Positions 29,531 to 37,197 of a DNA stretch of 64,000 nt are shown in pieces. Below the pieces are notes generated by a model, which did no database searches, was not told the origin of the DNA, and saw nothing but the letters and a program-made list of their open reading frames with translations. The DNA is from Leucobacter chromiireducens. Lineage in GTDB: Bacteria; Actinomycetota; Actinomycetes; Actinomycetales; Microbacteriaceae. The position numbers and the translations under genes were made by a program. Every line of letters begins with the position of its first letter. The stretch's first letter is position 1. The DNA lies in the NCBI RefSeq assembly GCF_003917135.1, contig NZ_RPDI01000006.1, positions 62,001 to 126,000 on the forward strand. The letters run 5' to 3'.

Positions 29531-30666
29531 AACCCCTGCAGAGTTTCGGCCGCTGGCTCGCCAGCCCGATCCCCGTTTCGGTGGTGCTCGCACTCCTGAT
29601 CGGCGCGTGCTTCATGCTGATCGCCGGGGTCGACCCCGTGAGCGGCTACATCGCGATGGTGAACGGTTCGTTCGGCAGCGGCCCCGGGCTCGCCAACACG
29701 CTGCAGCGCGCGGTGCCGATCATCGGCATCGGGATCGCGATCGCCGTCGCCTTCCGCGCCGGCGTGCTGAACCTCGGCACCGAGGGCCAGGCCGGCCTCG
29801 GCGCCCTCGCCGGCGGGATCGTGGCCATCTACGTGCCCGGCCCCGCCGCACTCATCGTGCCGCTCGCGTTCCTCACGGCGATCGCGGTCGGCGCGGCGTG
29901 GGGGCTTATCACCGCGCTGCTGCAGAACCTGCTCGGCGTGCCGATCCTGCTCTCCACGCTGCTGCTCAACTACCCGGCGCGCTACTTCTCCTCGTGGCTG
30001 ATCCGCTACCGGCTCGATGAGCCGAGCTCGGACCTCGTCGCGAGTGAGCAGGTGCGCCCCGAGGTGCAGCTGTCCATGCTCGTGCCGCGCGACTCGGCGT
30101 TCGCTGAGTCGCTGCGGAACACGCTCGGCGCAACGCACCCCGTGACCGCGATCCTCACCGGCGTGAACTGGTCGATCATCGTGCTCATCGTCGTGGTGCT
30201 CGGCGCGATCTTCGTGAACCGCCGCACCCGCTACGGCTTCGAGTCGGGCCTCGCCGGGCAGAACGCCGAGTTCGTGCGCTACAGCGGCGTACAGCCCGGC
30301 CCGCTCGTCACCCGCACGATGGCGCTCTCGGGCGGCCTCGCCGGCCTCTTCGGCCTGATGCTCATCATCGGCGCCCCGAGCACCCGTCTCATCGAGGGCT
30401 ACTTCGTGCAGACCAACTTCGCATGGACCGCGCTCCTCGTCACGCTGCTCGCGCTCTACCGCCCGGTCGGGATCGTGATCGCCGGACTGTTCTTCGCCGC
30501 CATCATGGTCGGCTCCGACGCCATGGGCCGCGAGCTCGGGCTCTCCCCGCAGATCGCGGCGGTGATCCAGGCGCTCGTCATCATCCTCCTGGCGTTCCGC
30601 GTCGCGCTCCCCAGGTTCCGCAAGCGAACAGCCACCAGCACCGCAGCAAAGGAGGACGAGCGATGA
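29527..30666 (+). CDS. Nucleoside-type ABC transporter permease 1
   Basis: The 379-residue permease (BPD_transp_2 family, NupB/YufP-like) has about ten membrane helices. The FRAGVLNLGTEGQ segment near residue 78 is the hallmark of the nucleoside-type branch. A larger extracytoplasmic segment lies around 155-205. The GTG start overlaps the ATPase stop by four bases, and the stop overlaps the second permease start. Confidence 0.92.
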   Translation: MKPLQSFGRWLASPIPVSVVLALLIGACFMLIAGVDPVSGYIAMVNGSFGSGPGLANTLQRAVPIIGIGIAIAVAFRAGVLNLGTEGQAGLGALAGGIVAIYVPGPAALIVPLAFLTAIAVGAAWGLITALLQNLLGVPILLSTLLLNYPARYFSSWLIRYRLDEPSSDLVASEQVRPEVQLSMLVPRDSAFAESLRNTLGATHPVTAILTGVNWSIIVLIVVVLGAIFVNRRTRYGFESGLAGQNAEFVRYSGVQPGPLVTRTMALSGGLAGLFGLMLIIGAPSTRLIEGYFVQTNFAWTALLVTLLALYRPVGIVIAGLFFAAIMVGSDAMGRELGLSPQIAAVIQALVIILLAFRVALPRFRKRTATSTAAKEDER

Positions 30667-31577
30667 ACTTCCTCGACCTGTTCACCGAGGACCTGATCTC
30701 CTCCGTGCTGCGCGCACTCATCCCGGTCCTGCTCGCCGCCCTCGGCGGCATGCTCGCGGAGCGCGTCGGCATCTTCAACATCGGCCTCGAGGGCATGCTG
30801 CTCATCGGCGCCTTCGCCGGCGTCGCCGGCTCGTTCTTCACGCACAACTGGATCGTCGGCGTCATCGTCGCGATGGTCTCCGGTGCGCTCTTCTCGCTGA
30901 TCCTCGGCTACGGCGCGGTGTACCGCAAGGGCGACCCGATCGTGCTCGCCATCGCCATGAACATCCTCGCGGTCGGCATGACGAGCTTCCTGATCGTCGC
31001 GATCTTCGACGTGCAGGGCGTGTTCCAGGATCCCGGCATCGACGGCATCCCCGTGTGGCGGATCCCGATCCTCGCGGACATCCCCTGGATTGGTGCGCTC
31101 TTCGCGCTCACCCCGCTCGGCTACCTCGCGCTGCTCCTCGTGCCAGCGCTCTGGATCATGCTGTTCCGCACCCCGCTCGGCCTGCGCATGCGCGGCGTCG
31201 GCGAGCGCCCGCTCGCCGCGGCAACGATGGGCGTCAACCCGCAGCGCTACCAGCTCGGCGCGGTCATCGCCTCTGGCGCGCTCGCCGGCCTCGGCGGCGC
31301 GCAGCTCGCCCTCGGCAACGTGGTGCAGTTCACGGAGAACATGTCGGCGGGCCGCGGCTGGATCGCCGTCGTCGCGGTGATGCTCGCACGCGCGCACCCC
31401 GTCGGCGTGCTCGGCGCCGCGCTCCTCTTCGGCTTCGCCGACGCGCTCGGCTTCCGCCTGCAGTCGTTCGGCCTGCCGCAGCAGCTCACCGACGCCGGCC
31501 CGTACGTGCTGACGCTGCTCGCGCTGATCCTCATGAGCCGGCGCTTCCGCAAGACGCGTGAGGCGGCCGTCGCGTGA
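30663..31577 (+). CDS. Nucleoside-type ABC transporter permease 2
   Basis: The 304-residue permease is the second half of the heterodimeric channel (NupC/YufQ-like). The branch hallmark GGMLAERVGIFNIGLEGM occurs at about residues 29-46, followed by further helices and the GVGERPLAAATMGVN coupling segment. The ATG overlaps the previous stop (ATGA), and its own stop overlaps the GTG of the DUF985 gene. All four transport genes plus the cupin therefore form one tight unit. Confidence 0.92.
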   Translation: MNFLDLFTEDLISSVLRALIPVLLAALGGMLAERVGIFNIGLEGMLLIGAFAGVAGSFFTHNWIVGVIVAMVSGALFSLILGYGAVYRKGDPIVLAIAMNILAVGMTSFLIVAIFDVQGVFQDPGIDGIPVWRIPILADIPWIGALFALTPLGYLALLLVPALWIMLFRTPLGLRMRGVGERPLAAATMGVNPQRYQLGAVIASGALAGLGGAQLALGNVVQFTENMSAGRGWIAVVAVMLARAHPVGVLGAALLFGFADALGFRLQSFGLPQQLTDAGPYVLTLLALILMSRRFRKTREAAVA

Positions 31578-32050
31578 CCGGAGGCGTGCTCCCCGAGGAG
31601 GCGGCGCGCTGGGTCGAGCGGCTCGACCTCGAGCCGCTCGAGCACGAGGGCGGGCTCTTCCGCCAGATGCACCTCGACGAGCACTCGAGCGCCATCATGT
31701 ACCTGCTCGCTGACCCCGACTTCTCGGCGTTGCACTCGCTCGCGTCCGTCGAGGTGTACCACTGGTACGCCGGCGCGCCGCTGCGCATGCTGCTGCTGCA
31801 CCCCGACGGGCGCGCGGAGGAGCGTTTCCTCGGCCCGGATCCCGATTCCGCGGAGTTCCCGGGCCAGCTCCCGCAGCTCGCGGTGCCGGCTGGCGTGATG
31901 CAGGGTTCCTCGTCCGCCGGCGAGTGGACGCTCATCGGGACGACGATGGCCCCGCCGTTCGAGTGGGACGGCTTCGCCCTCGGCGAGCGCGCCGCGCTGC
32001 AGGAGCGCTACCCGGCAGCGGCCGAGCGGATCGCCGCGCTCACGCGGTAG
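31574..32050 (+). CDS. DUF985 (cupin_5) family protein
   Basis: This 158-residue single-domain cupin starts at a GTG overlapping the permease stop. Visible elements are the LEPLEHEGGLFRQMH opening, a YHWYAGAPLRMLLLHPDG strand and the late TTMAPPFEWDGF block typical of DUF985. Some cupins act as isomerases or dioxygenases in sugar or thio-compound salvage, and others are regulators; the role of this family is not settled. Tight coupling to a nucleoside-type importer and mtnA hints at a step in (methylthio)ribose use. It overlaps the convergent CPBP gene by 11 bp. Confidence 0.82.
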   Translation: MTGGVLPEEAARWVERLDLEPLEHEGGLFRQMHLDEHSSAIMYLLADPDFSALHSLASVEVYHWYAGAPLRMLLLHPDGRAEERFLGPDPDSAEFPGQLPQLAVPAGVMQGSSSAGEWTLIGTTMAPPFEWDGFALGERAALQERYPAAAERIAALTR

Positions 32051-33104
32051 GCGGCGGAGTGCCCCCAGCTTGCTGAGTGCCCCCAGCTGGCTGAGTACTC
32101 GCGGCCTGCGCACCGCCGCGAGCCTTCCGCGGGGCGAGCTCCGGTTGCCTGGCCGGGGAGAACTGCCCGGTCGCAACCAGGATCACCAGCGCCACCGCGA
32201 TCACGATCCAGCCGCACACGCCGAGCGGCAGCACGAGCGCCGGATCGACGTCCGCCCCCACCGCGACCACAAGGCCGAGCAGGCCAGCCGAGGCGTTCAG
32301 TGAGGCGTGGCCGATCACGGCGGGCCACACGGAGCCCGAGCGCAGCCGCGTCCACCCGAGCAGCGCGCCCCAGAACACGCAGCCGACCGTCATGAGCGCG
32401 ACGCCGCGCCAATCGGTGAGGCCGAAATTGTAGCCGAGCAGGATCAGCGGCGAGTGCCAGAGCCCCCAGATGACACCCGAGAGCGCGAGCGCCGGCCAGG
32501 TACCGAGCGGGCGGAGGGCCGGGAGCAGCCAGCCGCGCCAGCCGATCTCCTCCCCAAACGCGGCGAACGCATTGATCACCACGCCGAGCGGCAGGCTCAG
32601 CAGCTGGGCGAGGACGAGCAGCTGCACGGGCGGCAGCGGCACGTCGACACCGGCGGGGACGCTCGCTGCGATGGCCGCGGCGAAACCCGAGAACTCGACG
32701 AGGTCGAGCTCCGCCCACCCGAACGCGGCGGCCACCGCGACGCTCGCAGCCACGAGCAGCGTCGGCGCGAACACGGCCGCGACGATGAACCACACGACGC
32801 GTTTCGCCGGGCGCAGGGGCCACACCCCGAGGAAGCGCAGCCGCTCCCCCGCCGGGACCCGCGCGAGGAACACCACGGCGAGGGTGGCGAGCGCCGGGGT
32901 CCACATCATCACGGGGGCAAGCACGCCGAGCAGCGTGGCGAAGCCGGGGCTCTCGGCACCGCGCAACCACAGCGGCAGCGCCACGAGCCAGGCCAGGCCA
33001 CCGGCGAGCACGATGAAGAGCGCGACGGCGCCCCACGGCACCCCGGCGAGGCGCGGCGCGGCGGCGCCGTGGGTCTGGGGCGCTTGGGCGTTCGGCGTGG
33101 TCAT
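32040..33104 (-). CDS. CPBP family intramembrane metalloprotease
   Basis: The 354-residue protein has about eight membrane helices and the Abi/CPBP catalytic motifs: EExxxR (Glu185, Glu186, Arg190 in FGEEIGWRGWL), WHSPL (His217) and GHASLN (His266, Asn270). CPBP proteases resemble CAAX-prenyl proteases, and some bacterial members confer bacteriocin immunity. The start overlaps the stop of the DUF1648 gene by four bases, so it is the last gene of a GntR-DUF1648-CPBP operon. The C-terminus carries a small PAGGT/QAGGT repeat from an 18-bp DNA duplication. Confidence 0.88.
   Translation of the reverse strand: MTTPNAQAPQTHGAAAPRLAGVPWGAVALFIVLAGGLAWLVALPLWLRGAESPGFATLLGVLAPVMMWTPALATLAVVFLARVPAGERLRFLGVWPLRPAKRVVWFIVAAVFAPTLLVAASVAVAAAFGWAELDLVEFSGFAAAIAASVPAGVDVPLPPVQLLVLAQLLSLPLGVVINAFAAFGEEIGWRGWLLPALRPLGTWPALALSGVIWGLWHSPLILLGYNFGLTDWRGVALMTVGCVFWGALLGWTRLRSGSVWPAVIGHASLNASAGLLGLVVAVGADVDPALVLPLGVCGWIVIAVALVILVATGQFSPARQPELAPRKARGGAQAASTQPAGGTQQAGGTPPPTA
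32057..32092 (-). repeat. 18-bp tandem repeat at the 3' end of the CPBP gene
   Basis: Two tandem copies of GAGTGCCCCCAGCTKGCT differ at one base and encode the repeated QPAGGT/QQAGGT tail residues. The unit is a multiple of three and lies close to the stop codon. Confidence 0.85.
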
Positions 33105-34135
33105 GCAGTACCTCCGTGTGTCGAGTCGGCCCCATCCACGCGGGCGGCGAGCCCGGTCAGCAGCGCGGCCGCGGTGTCCGCGTCGTCAACGGTCACCGCG
33201 AAGATGCGGCCATCGTGCCGGGTGACCACGATACCGCTGCCGGCGCGCAGCACCACCCCGGTGCGGCCGGGTGCCCAGCGGATCCCCCAGCCGCCAAAGT
33301 CAGCGAGCGGCTGAATCGACTCGGCCGAGGCGTGCCCCACCTCGGCGAGCGGCACGCGAAGCACCGGCCAGCCGAGCGCGGAGCGCGCCGTGAGCCCCGC
33401 GGCGTCCACGCGCACCCGAAACACCGTCGTCGCGGGAATCAGCACGGCGATGAGCGCGCCGACGCCGAGCAGGATCCAGGCCTCGGGCCGTCCGTCGCTG
33501 AGCAGCCAGATCCCGCCACCCCAGAGGCACGCGGTCGCGCCGAGCAGCACCCCGACGAACGCCGCGGAGCTGCGGGCCGTACGGTACCACACCGCGCGCT
33601 CCGAGATCCCGAGCTCCATCGCACGCGCCGGTTGCGTGTCGCGCTCGTCGACCGTGACCGCCGGCTGCACGGCCCAGGCGAGGGCGCCGCCAAGCGGCAG
33701 GAGCGCGATCCCGAGCAGGCCCGCCCAGCCGAGCGGCGGGGCGAGCCGCGCGTCGGCGACGTCGAGCTGGATCACCGCCCCGGCGACGAGGAAGAACTGC
33801 AGCATCACGGTGGTGCCTGCGCTCAGCGCGGCGAGCAGGCGGTTGAAGCCCGACCAGCGCGGGAGCCTGCGTTTCCGCCCGGAGGCCGAGCCGACGCTCG
33901 CGAACCAGAGCAGGAGCACCAGCGGCACGCCGATGCCCGCGCTGAGCGCGGCGAACGTCCACGGCGGCCCGAAGCCGTCCGGGCCGTGCATGCCCGACCA
34001 GTGCGTTGCCGCGGGATCCGGCAGGCGCGGGAGCCACACGAGCAGGAGCGCAGCCGCGAGCGCCGTGATCCCGAGCGGGACGATGAGCGCCACCCACCTC
34101 GCGGCGGACCGGGCACGGCGCAGTTCGGCGTTCAC
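33101..34135 (-). CDS. DUF1648 domain membrane protein
   Basis: The 344-residue protein has about six membrane helices. Its first segment (LVWLPRLPDPAATHWSGMHGPDG) matches DUF1648, a domain also found in SdpI-type immunity proteins. A cytosolic PH-like beta-rich segment of about 85 residues ends the protein (TVFRVRVDAAGLTARSALGWPVLRVPLAEV). The start overlaps the GntR stop and the stop overlaps the CPBP start, so translation of the three genes is coupled. Together with a CPBP protease this suggests an envelope-stress or antimicrobial-resistance module; that is an inference. Confidence 0.82.
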   Translation of the reverse strand: MNAELRRARSAARWVALIVPLGITALAAALLLVWLPRLPDPAATHWSGMHGPDGFGPPWTFAALSAGIGVPLVLLLWFASVGSASGRKRRLPRWSGFNRLLAALSAGTTVMLQFFLVAGAVIQLDVADARLAPPLGWAGLLGIALLPLGGALAWAVQPAVTVDERDTQPARAMELGISERAVWYRTARSSAAFVGVLLGATACLWGGGIWLLSDGRPEAWILLGVGALIAVLIPATTVFRVRVDAAGLTARSALGWPVLRVPLAEVGHASAESIQPLADFGGWGIRWAPGRTGVVLRAGSGIVVTRHDGRIFAVTVDDADTAAALLTGLAARVDGADSTHGGTA

Positions 34136-34527
34136 GCTGGCACGCTCCGCTCGGCCGGGCCCTCGCCCGCGGCGGGGCCGGGGATCGCGTTCGAGACGAG
34201 CGCGGCGAGCGCGGCCCCGGAGAGCCCCAGCTGCACGGCGCGCTCGACGAGTGCGGCGACCTCCGTGCGCAGCTCGGCCATGGCCCCGGCTGCCGGTGTG
34301 ACGACCGCTCCGCGCCGCCGCTTCAGTTCGATCAGCCCCTCATCGCGCAGCAGCTGGTACGCCCGGAGCACCGTATGCACGTTCAGTTCCAGGCCGGCGG
34401 CCACCTCTCTGGCCGGTGGCAGCGCCTGCCCGGCGACGAGGCGCCCCGCGGCGATGTCCGTCCGCACGGAGTGCGCGATCTGCGCGTACAGCGGCAGCTC
34501 ACTGTCCTCGGAAATGCGAATCATCAT
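34132..34527 (-). CDS. YtrA-type GntR transcriptional regulator
   Basis: The 131-residue protein has the GntR winged HTH (LPLYAQIAHSVRTDIAAGRLVAGQALPPAREVAAGLELNVHTVLRAYQLL, split over residues 11-61) and the short C-terminal dimerisation tail of the YtrA subgroup. YtrA-type regulators usually repress their own operon of membrane or ABC proteins, often induced by cell-wall antibiotics. AGGAGG lies eight bases before tandem ATGs. A 19-bp inverted repeat 15 bp upstream of the start is a strong autoregulatory operator candidate. Confidence 0.88.
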   Translation of the reverse strand: MMIRISEDSELPLYAQIAHSVRTDIAAGRLVAGQALPPAREVAAGLELNVHTVLRAYQLLRDEGLIELKRRRGAVVTPAAGAMAELRTEVAALVERAVQLGLSGAALAALVSNAIPGPAAGEGPAERSVPA

Positions 34528-34541
34528 GGCGGCGTCCTCCT

Positions 34542-34560
34542 CGGGTAATAATTCTACCCG
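34542..34560 (-). promoter_or_regulatory. Inverted-repeat operator upstream of the YtrA-type gntR gene
   Basis: CGGGTA and TACCCG arms flank an AT-rich 7-bp spacer. On the minus strand the spacer region contains TAGAAT, a good -10 hexamer, so binding would cover the promoter. It lies 15-33 bp upstream of the regulator ATG and 8 bp from the sortase stop. Confidence 0.65.
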
Positions 34561-34568
34561 AAGTCGAA

Positions 34569-35501
34569 CTATTCGTGGGGGTCGCCGGGCGCGGCCGCTG
34601 CGGCGGCGGCGTGAGACCCGGTGCGCGGCCGCGACGGGAAGCCAGCCCGCCAGTACCACACGGCAGTGCCGACGAGACCGGCACCGGAGATGACCGCCCA
34701 CCACGGGAAGCCTGGCACCTCGGGGCGTTTCCCCGCCACGTCGAGGTCCGCCTGGGGCGTTGGATCAATGCGCTCCCCTGTGACGAGGATCCGATGCGTG
34801 TTGACGCCGAGTGGGGTGCAGGTGATCAGCGTCATGAGGTCGCGGCCGGGCACCGCGCGAATCTCCTCCGTCGCGTCAGGGGCCACCACCTGAATATCAA
34901 ACACCCGATAGCTGAACACGCGACCCAGCACCTCGACGCTGAACGTGTCGCCGTTCGACACTCGATCGAGATTCGTGAACATCGTGGCATTCGCGAGCCC
35001 GCGGTGCCCAGTCAGCACCGAGCGCGTCCCGTCCCCGCCCACCGGCAACGATGTTCCTTGCAGGTGCCCTACACCTGCGAGGAGGGTCGCGTCGCTTGTA
35101 CCGTGATAGACCGGGAGGTCGAGATCGATCGCCGGCACACGCAATCGCGCCAATGAACCAGTGGGATCCGCGTCAAGCAGCCCCCAGTAGTCGAGACGGG
35201 TCTCCGCGGATCCCGTGCCGGCTCCGGCGGCGATGTTTGCCCCCGACGCGAGAATCGCACCGGCCTCAAGGAGCTCGTTATACTCAGTCGCTTCTGCGAT
35301 CGCGGCGGCGATCTCAGACTCGGCTTTCACGCTATTCGCCCGGGTCTGATCAAACACAATGTTGGATTGATTGCGCTGAGACACCCACGATGCGGCGGTG
35401 GGATAGACCAAGAGTGACATCCCGCCCAGCAGCGCAATCGCGATGACAAGATTGACCCATTCGAAGCGCCAGCGGCGGCGCTGCGTGGTCACTGCAGCCA
35501 T
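34569..35501 (-). CDS. Class C (pilus-polymerising) sortase
   Basis: The 310-residue protein has an N-terminal membrane segment (about 14-36), a catalytic sortase domain and a second C-terminal membrane segment (about 266-286), the layout of class C sortases. Catalytic residues are His166 (LTGHRGL), Cys228 (LITCTPLG) and Arg237 (THRILVTG). The DYWGLLDADPTG segment near 104-115 is in the position of the class C lid. It lies downstream of the LPXTG pilin gene on the same strand and should link pilin subunits. AGGAAGGG precedes the ATG. Confidence 0.92.
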   Translation of the reverse strand: MAAVTTQRRRWRFEWVNLVIAIALLGGMSLLVYPTAASWVSQRNQSNIVFDQTRANSVKAESEIAAAIAEATEYNELLEAGAILASGANIAAGAGTGSAETRLDYWGLLDADPTGSLARLRVPAIDLDLPVYHGTSDATLLAGVGHLQGTSLPVGGDGTRSVLTGHRGLANATMFTNLDRVSNGDTFSVEVLGRVFSYRVFDIQVVAPDATEEIRAVPGRDLMTLITCTPLGVNTHRILVTGERIDPTPQADLDVAGKRPEVPGFPWWAVISGAGLVGTAVWYWRAGFPSRPRTGSHAAAAAAAPGDPHE

Positions 35502-35558
35502 CGAATACCCTTCCTGAAGATGCACGAACCCTGTACCAAGCCGGTCCGCTCATGGGAT

Positions 35559-35593
35559 GAGGGGCGGGGCCCCAATTTGGCACCCCACCCCTC
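35559..35593 (-). terminator. Hairpin between major pilin and sortase genes
   Basis: A GC-rich stem (GAGGGGYGGGG pairing with CCCCRCCCCTC plus two further G-C pairs beyond a small bulge) encloses AATTT, 16 bp after the pilin stop. It probably attenuates transcription into the sortase gene. Confidence 0.55.
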
Positions 35594-35608
35594 AAGCACA
35601 CCAGGGCG

Positions 35609-37084
35609 CTACTCCTGGAGCTGGTTCCGCTTCCGCCGTGCGTTCAGCAGCACACCAGCCACTGCGAGGAGCGCCACACCACCGATGCCGAGCAGCACGG
35701 TCCCCGCAGCACCGGTAATCGGCAGGTTCGGCAGGTCGCCTGGGTCGGAGCCGATCTGGGTGTTCACCACCACGAGCTCGGCGTCCTCCCCGGTGACCTC
35801 AAACAGCTGCCCGCCGACAAGCCCCTTGTAGCCCGCAGGAACCGAGGTCTCGTACACACAGTACTTCCCCTCAGCCAGAACCGCGTTCGGAGTCTTGCCA
35901 TCGGTACCCGAGACGTCGCCGTCAACCACCTTCGTCGCGGTGGGCGCCGGTGTTGCAGGACAGTTGGTCGCGCCAGCTGACGCGGTATAGACGTCAAACG
36001 TCGCCCCCGCGAGGGGGACGTTCGAGGCCGCCCCCTTATTCGCTGCCTCCTTCATGATGTGTGCGCCTCCGAAGAAGTCATCGGGGTCGACCACCGAGGG
36101 GCCGGTGCCTGGGTCTGTACTCGTGCCGTTGATCGTAATCTGGGCCTCGTTGGCAGTGGAGCCGCTGCCGGTTGCCGTCGCAGTAATCGTGAGGATCAGT
36201 TTGCCGCCCACGTTCGCGTCGAGCTTCGCAAGTCCCGGAGCGAGCATGGTGAGCACGACCTCGTCTCCGCCTGCCCCGCTCGGTGTCGTGAGCGTGTAAT
36301 CGGTGCCCGCCACGAGCGGAACGTCGGTACCGCTCGGATTCTGCAGTACGACAGTGCCCCCGGTGTACGTCAGGAACGCGGCGAGCTGGTCATTGATGCG
36401 CACCTCATCGTATGTGCCGTCATCAGCGAGCGGCGGGATCGGCACAGTCACGTCAAAACTCACCTGGTCGCCCACCACAGTGCCATCCTTCGTGGCTCCC
36501 CCGCCGACCAGTGAATTCTTGGGGTAGATGTGTGGATTGTAGTTCCATACGGGATCACCTGCTGCCCCAGTTCCTGGGTACGGGATCGTGATCACCGTCG
36601 GCGTCGCTGCGGGAATCGCGTTCTCTGCCGGCGTGCTCTCATAGACCACATATGCGTGGTCGGCCGGCAGCGAAAACTCGGTGGCGCCATCGGCAGCGGC
36701 GGTCGTCTGCTCGGGGAGGCACGTGAGCGTGAGCGTTTCGCCGCCCTCTTCTGCGACCGGGTTCCCCCCGCCGTCGATGGTGACCGTCACACCAGCGAGG
36801 CGCTCCCAATCGGCCGGGATCGTGAGATCAATCTCCTCGATGGTGCACGCGGTGAAGCCCGCAACAAGTGGGGTGGCGCCGCCCGTATCGATCTGAGATC
36901 CGTCATTGGGTCCCAGGTTGCCGGATTCGGGCTGCTCAAGCTTGTGGACGGTGAGCGTGCCGGTGCCGCCATCACCCGGAGCCGCCAGCGCTGGCCCGGC
37001 GATCATCGTGACGGTGCCGACCGCGATCGCGGTGACACTCAGGAGGGATAACGCCGTGGTACGGCGAGTACGCGAACTATTCAC
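35609..37084 (-). CDS. Major pilin (SpaA-type, LPITG-anchored)
   Basis: The 491-residue precursor starts at GTG with AAGGAA six bases upstream. It has a signal peptide with likely cleavage after ALA (about residue 34), the strand TLTVHKLEQP (a lysine at the usual isopeptide position), the pilin motif YPKN (187-190) whose Lys is the polymerisation site, E-box-like YVVYEST and YCVYETSVPAGY (about 415-426), and the sorting signal LPITG (454-458) with a hydrophobic segment and basic tail. These are the full set for a shaft pilin cross-linked by the adjacent class C sortase. Confidence 0.92.
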   Translation of the reverse strand: MNSSRTRRTTALSLLSVTAIAVGTVTMIAGPALAAPGDGGTGTLTVHKLEQPESGNLGPNDGSQIDTGGATPLVAGFTACTIEEIDLTIPADWERLAGVTVTIDGGGNPVAEEGGETLTLTCLPEQTTAAADGATEFSLPADHAYVVYESTPAENAIPAATPTVITIPYPGTGAAGDPVWNYNPHIYPKNSLVGGGATKDGTVVGDQVSFDVTVPIPPLADDGTYDEVRINDQLAAFLTYTGGTVVLQNPSGTDVPLVAGTDYTLTTPSGAGGDEVVLTMLAPGLAKLDANVGGKLILTITATATGSGSTANEAQITINGTSTDPGTGPSVVDPDDFFGGAHIMKEAANKGAASNVPLAGATFDVYTASAGATNCPATPAPTATKVVDGDVSGTDGKTPNAVLAEGKYCVYETSVPAGYKGLVGGQLFEVTGEDAELVVVNTQIGSDPGDLPNLPITGAAGTVLLGIGGVALLAVAGVLLNARRKRNQLQE

Positions 37085-37197
37085 AACAGTTCCTTTCGTT
37101 GGGCACTGCGTTGTACAAAGTTGGTGGGAAAGCACTCCGGCACTAGCGGGAGACGGCGGCTTGCGGGCCAGCGTGCGCGCGCGAACGGTCATCGCTC

